Part shown: in pieces, positions 60,969 to 64,000 of the stretch
Layout: every line of letters starts with the position of its first letter
How positions within the stretch are numbered: the stretch's first letter is position 1
Assembly (NCBI GenBank): GCA_021292105.1
Contig: CM037870.1
Span: forward strand, 10,846,486-10,910,485
DNA from: Anadara kagoshimensis
Lineage: Eukaryota; Mollusca; Bivalvia; Arcoida; Arcidae
DNA length: 64,000 nucleotides
Direction: 5' to 3'
The notes under the pieces: generated by a model
What the model saw: only the letters and a program-made list of their open reading frames with translations
The model's database searches: none
What the model was told of the DNA's origin: nothing
Translations under genes and position numbers: made by a program

Positions 60969-61347
60969 AATACCCTTCGCACTCAGTAATTCTTTGGCCC
61001 AAAGAATACAATGTTTTATCATGATATATATAAAAATACTTCTATGTACATTTTGCAGAAATAATTGCAATGCAAATACAAAAATACAAATACCAAATTA
61101 AAACTACATGTAATACCTTCATGACTTAACAATGTCATGTCAAAATGTTGTTCTATAACATTATATACAAGAAAATTAAAATAAAATTTAGTTTTGGTTG
61201 CAGTTTTCATAACAATATGCAACATGATACACATTTATGTAAATCATTTACACCTGTAGTAGGTATATGTTATCTGTAACAAACACAGACTTATGGTTTT
61301 ACAATTCAACCTCATAAAGTTTGCTTTAAAAGAAGAAAATGCTATTC
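60969..61347. other. Spacer between env stop and candidate LTR
   Basis: AT-rich, with no coding feature recognised on the env strand. A 71-codon frame at 61019-61234 has no recognisable domain. Confidence 0.45.
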
Positions 61348-64000
61348 TTACTGTAAAACACTGTAATAACCTTGATGGGCTAGTAAAATGTAGCAGTTAA
61401 ATGACTTTTTAAAAATATTTCTCAACTTTTTAGCTTTTATGGGTGAAATTTTAAACATATCAGGGACAGGAAGTTCATGTTTATTGTTTCTATTCCGAAC
61501 AATAAAATCTGGCCAAAATACATGTAAATGAGTATAAAAATTTCCAGAAATTTTTAAATCTGTGATATCACGTGGTGTTGTGATATCCCAGTGTGAAGGA
61601 CACAGTGGAAGCTTCAATAAGGGAATAGTAAAACATGAAATTCCGTCAGTAATTTCGAGTAAAAGTACTGTCTTTCTGTTACTGATTTTGGTCCAAATAT
61701 GGTAAATTAAGGCAACAGTTAGTACAGACACACATGCAGTCACAATAATGTATGGTAATGGGGTACAGTGGGGTGGATACACACTGGTAGAGGACTCTGT
61801 TGTGGTTTGCAAGTTCTTATAGTGAAAACTTGGTACTGATGAGTCTAGTGGCAAACTATATGATGAACTAGTTTTTTGTAGCATGAGAACCATGGTAGTC
61901 AGCAGGGATTTTTCTGACCTTTTTGGGAAAAGGACCTTGGGATGCAATTGGGAAAATGCTCAAAAAAAAATGTAATTTTGGGAAAAATCACAACAACATA
62001 TTAGAAATTCTAGACCACTAGAATACTGGTAATTGAACAAATTATATCGGTGTTCACAGCAAAACAGCGCTGTCTCTTTTGTCTCTATATAAATCATCCA
62101 GCAAAATGTGGGTTAATATAGATTGAAATCGTTATCAGAACGAGATATCCTCCGAATATGATGTTGATGATCTTGTGAAATTTTTTTCTCTCAAAAAATT
62201 GATAAACATAGCTAATTGGGATTTTTTACTACAGAATTGGGAAAAATGTATGTTTTTTGCATTGGGAATGGGTCCCTTTACCGGACCCTGTGGATACCCA
62301 GAAAAATCCCTGGTCAGTTTTCTCAGCTTACAAAACAATAGCAAACAAGCTGCTGTAGCTATTACAGAAATAGCACATGAAATAATGGTAAAGAGTTCAC
62401 TCAATGAAGGCCATGTAGAATTTACAGTAATTTGTCCATCTAACAAGGAATCAGATAAGGATGAAAAGATGGTCTGGTCTTTAGCTGCAGCTTTAGCCAT
62501 TCTTTTCAAGCTTAAATGAGACTGCTGGTCTTGGGCAACTACTTTTGAAAACACATGGTTGAAAATCTTGAACTGGGGAATTGTTATATCAATTGGCTTT
62601 GAAAAAGTGGTATCACCCATAATGGAGCCATAGGTCTCACTTGAGAAAAAGTGCTGCAGCAGTGCCAAGTTAACAGGGTGTAGTATGGTAATCTGGTCAG
62701 TTTTATTCTCACAAGCTCCCATACGAGCAGGGAGAAGTTGTGCGTCAGTTGAAGCGGAGCACATGCATGGCAGCTGTACAACACAAAAAGCACATCCTTT
62801 CACTATTTGTTGACCACTTGGGCAGTTAAGAGCCAACATTTAGTGCGGTATAACAAGATAGATGATGGGGTTAGCTCAGTGATGGATGCTTTCAGACTGT
62901 TCATTAAGAACCTAAAATCACATAACTCATGTACCAGGTCTTTTTGATTAAAGAAGATTGCAGATAAACATGTATGTGATGCTCTAGAGGTCAGTGGTAC
63001 TGTAAATGGACACATCTTGGTTGTTGTACCACTACATCTAGATAGCAGGTCTGTACTGACTGTGCTAAAATACTGATTGTTTGTCATAGTCACAAAATAT
63101 GATGAGTGACTCAAAATTTGAGTCGCATGTTTTGAAGTGTCATTGATCGGAACAGGAAATGACAGTACTTTATATAAATTGAATGGTTCTGGGGTAGTTG
63201 AGATTGGAATTTTAACACTAATATACAATTTTGAATGATTTCGAGCATAAAAATATTGAGAAGTTGAATAATAAAAATCTGGATCAAAATTGAGTACTTT
63301 CAAACCTTTAAATTTGTTATCTAACAAAGTTTGAATTTGATGTATTGTTTTTGAAATAATTTTTGGAGATATCAAATACGGTGAAATTTTACCTTGAACA
63401 AGTTCATGAATAGCTGTTTTGAGACTCTCCAATTGTCTATTGACAATTGTAGATGAATTAATTTGCTTAACAATTAATTGTGAAATATGAAGATTTAAAT
63501 CTTGAACATTTTTAAGTTCAGCTTCATAAGCTTCTGAAGTATTGTTAAGTAAAATAACAGTATTATTTACAGCTAACATTAAATTTTCAAACCTTTGGTC
63601 AGTGTTTAACATAAATGATGATAATTGTTGGCATGGTGAGCCATGGCATGAGTTAATTTATTTTCATGCTTAATCATAGTGTTCATATGTCGAGCCAGAT
63701 TCCTGACATCATCCACTGTGGCAGTGCCAAACAGTGATCTTGATATTTTACCAACAAAATCAAGAAGACCTCGTCGTGATCGACTTGAACGATTGGAATC
63801 ATAGTTTGTTATGTCTGTTTGCTGAATCAAGTGTCTGATACTTGATACAGTTTCATTTATATTTGTTGCAACTTCAGTTTTTAGAATGTTAATCTCACTA
63901 AAAAGAGAATTTAATACGTAGCAGCTTCTCTTTATAGAACATTGGTGAAATGTTGGTACTTGTACCTTTCTGGGTAACCGTATTTCATACGTGTGTATCC
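61348..64000 (-). pseudogene. env: Endogenous retrovirus-type envelope gene, broken, 5' end outside window
   Basis: Read on the - strand in four pieces: 64000-63606, 63612-62803, 62839-62313 and 61897-61348. The first is open to the window edge. Seen: a basic furin-like site (RSRR, near 63771-63782) followed by a Gly/Phe-rich fusion-peptide-like segment, then helical and Asn-glycosylation-rich sequence (NNT, NDT, NHS), a Cys-rich region (near 62.7 kb), a membrane segment (about 62330-62395), another hydrophobic segment (about 61700-61760) and a tail of about 145 residues. This layout matches F-type class I fusion proteins of errantiviruses and baculoviruses. Lesions: frame changes near 63610 and 62820, and a 410-bp MITE between pieces three and four. 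The gene cannot make full-length protein as it stands. The pol gene would lie beyond 64000. Confidence 0.8.
61903..62312. mobile_element. hAT-like MITE inserted in env, 410 bp
   Basis: Terminal inverted repeats are CAGGGATTTTTCTG and CAGAAAAATCCCTG, flanked by GTCAG on both sides (61898-61902 and 62313-62317). It has no transposase. Its ends create false extensions of the neighbouring env frames. Confidence 0.82.

Noticed and set aside
62175..62519. 114-codon + strand frame
   Set aside because: It is antisense to the envelope gene and partly within the inserted MITE.

Overview
The window is eukaryotic and looks like a lophotrochozoan genome, most probably a bivalve or other mollusc. It is AT-rich. 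Its genes have short exons with GT/AG introns and long introns. It carries tRNA-derived SINEs, many miniature inverted-repeat elements, a reverse-transcriptase family of the kind common in bivalves, a dispersed element resembling one common in mollusc genomes, and an errantivirus-like envelope gene. The species assignment is inference; no ribosomal or mitochondrial marker is present.

Two host genes can be rebuilt from splice sites and reading phase. (1) On the + strand (392..17901), seven exons encode a complete 595-residue type II membrane protein with a METTL24/FkbM-like methyltransferase domain. Its fourth intron is about 11.1 kb and is largely filled by an 8-kb minisatellite (3892..11960). 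(2) On the - strand (27614 down to at least 22588), five phase-1 exons encode a secreted protein: signal peptide, laminin-G/concanavalin-like domain, short linkers and a Thr/Ser-rich mucin-like stretch. Its 3' end was not found. The two genes are convergent, and the space between them holds retroelement tails.

Three large tandem arrays dominate the window: 3.9-12.0 kb (32-bp units passing into 27-bp units), 27.7-30.4 kb (36-bp units, open on both strands) and 48.4-56.8 kb (49/51-bp units, open in every forward frame). The very long open frames over them follow from unit length and lack of stop codons and are not accepted as genes.

The rest is a mobile-element graveyard. It contains many 5'-truncated, sometimes inverted, copies of one reverse-transcriptase family; two foldback elements whose long terminal inverted repeats are built from short tandem motifs (33530..34317 and about 43084..47279); a Penelope-like GIY-YIG endonuclease fragment; three SINEs with different tRNA-like heads on one shared body; several palindromic MITEs; and a fresh 1.73-kb tandem duplication. 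At the right edge (61348..64000, - strand) lies a retroviral-type envelope gene with a furin-like site and fusion peptide. It is broken by two frameshifts and a hAT-like MITE and is followed by a candidate 3' LTR.
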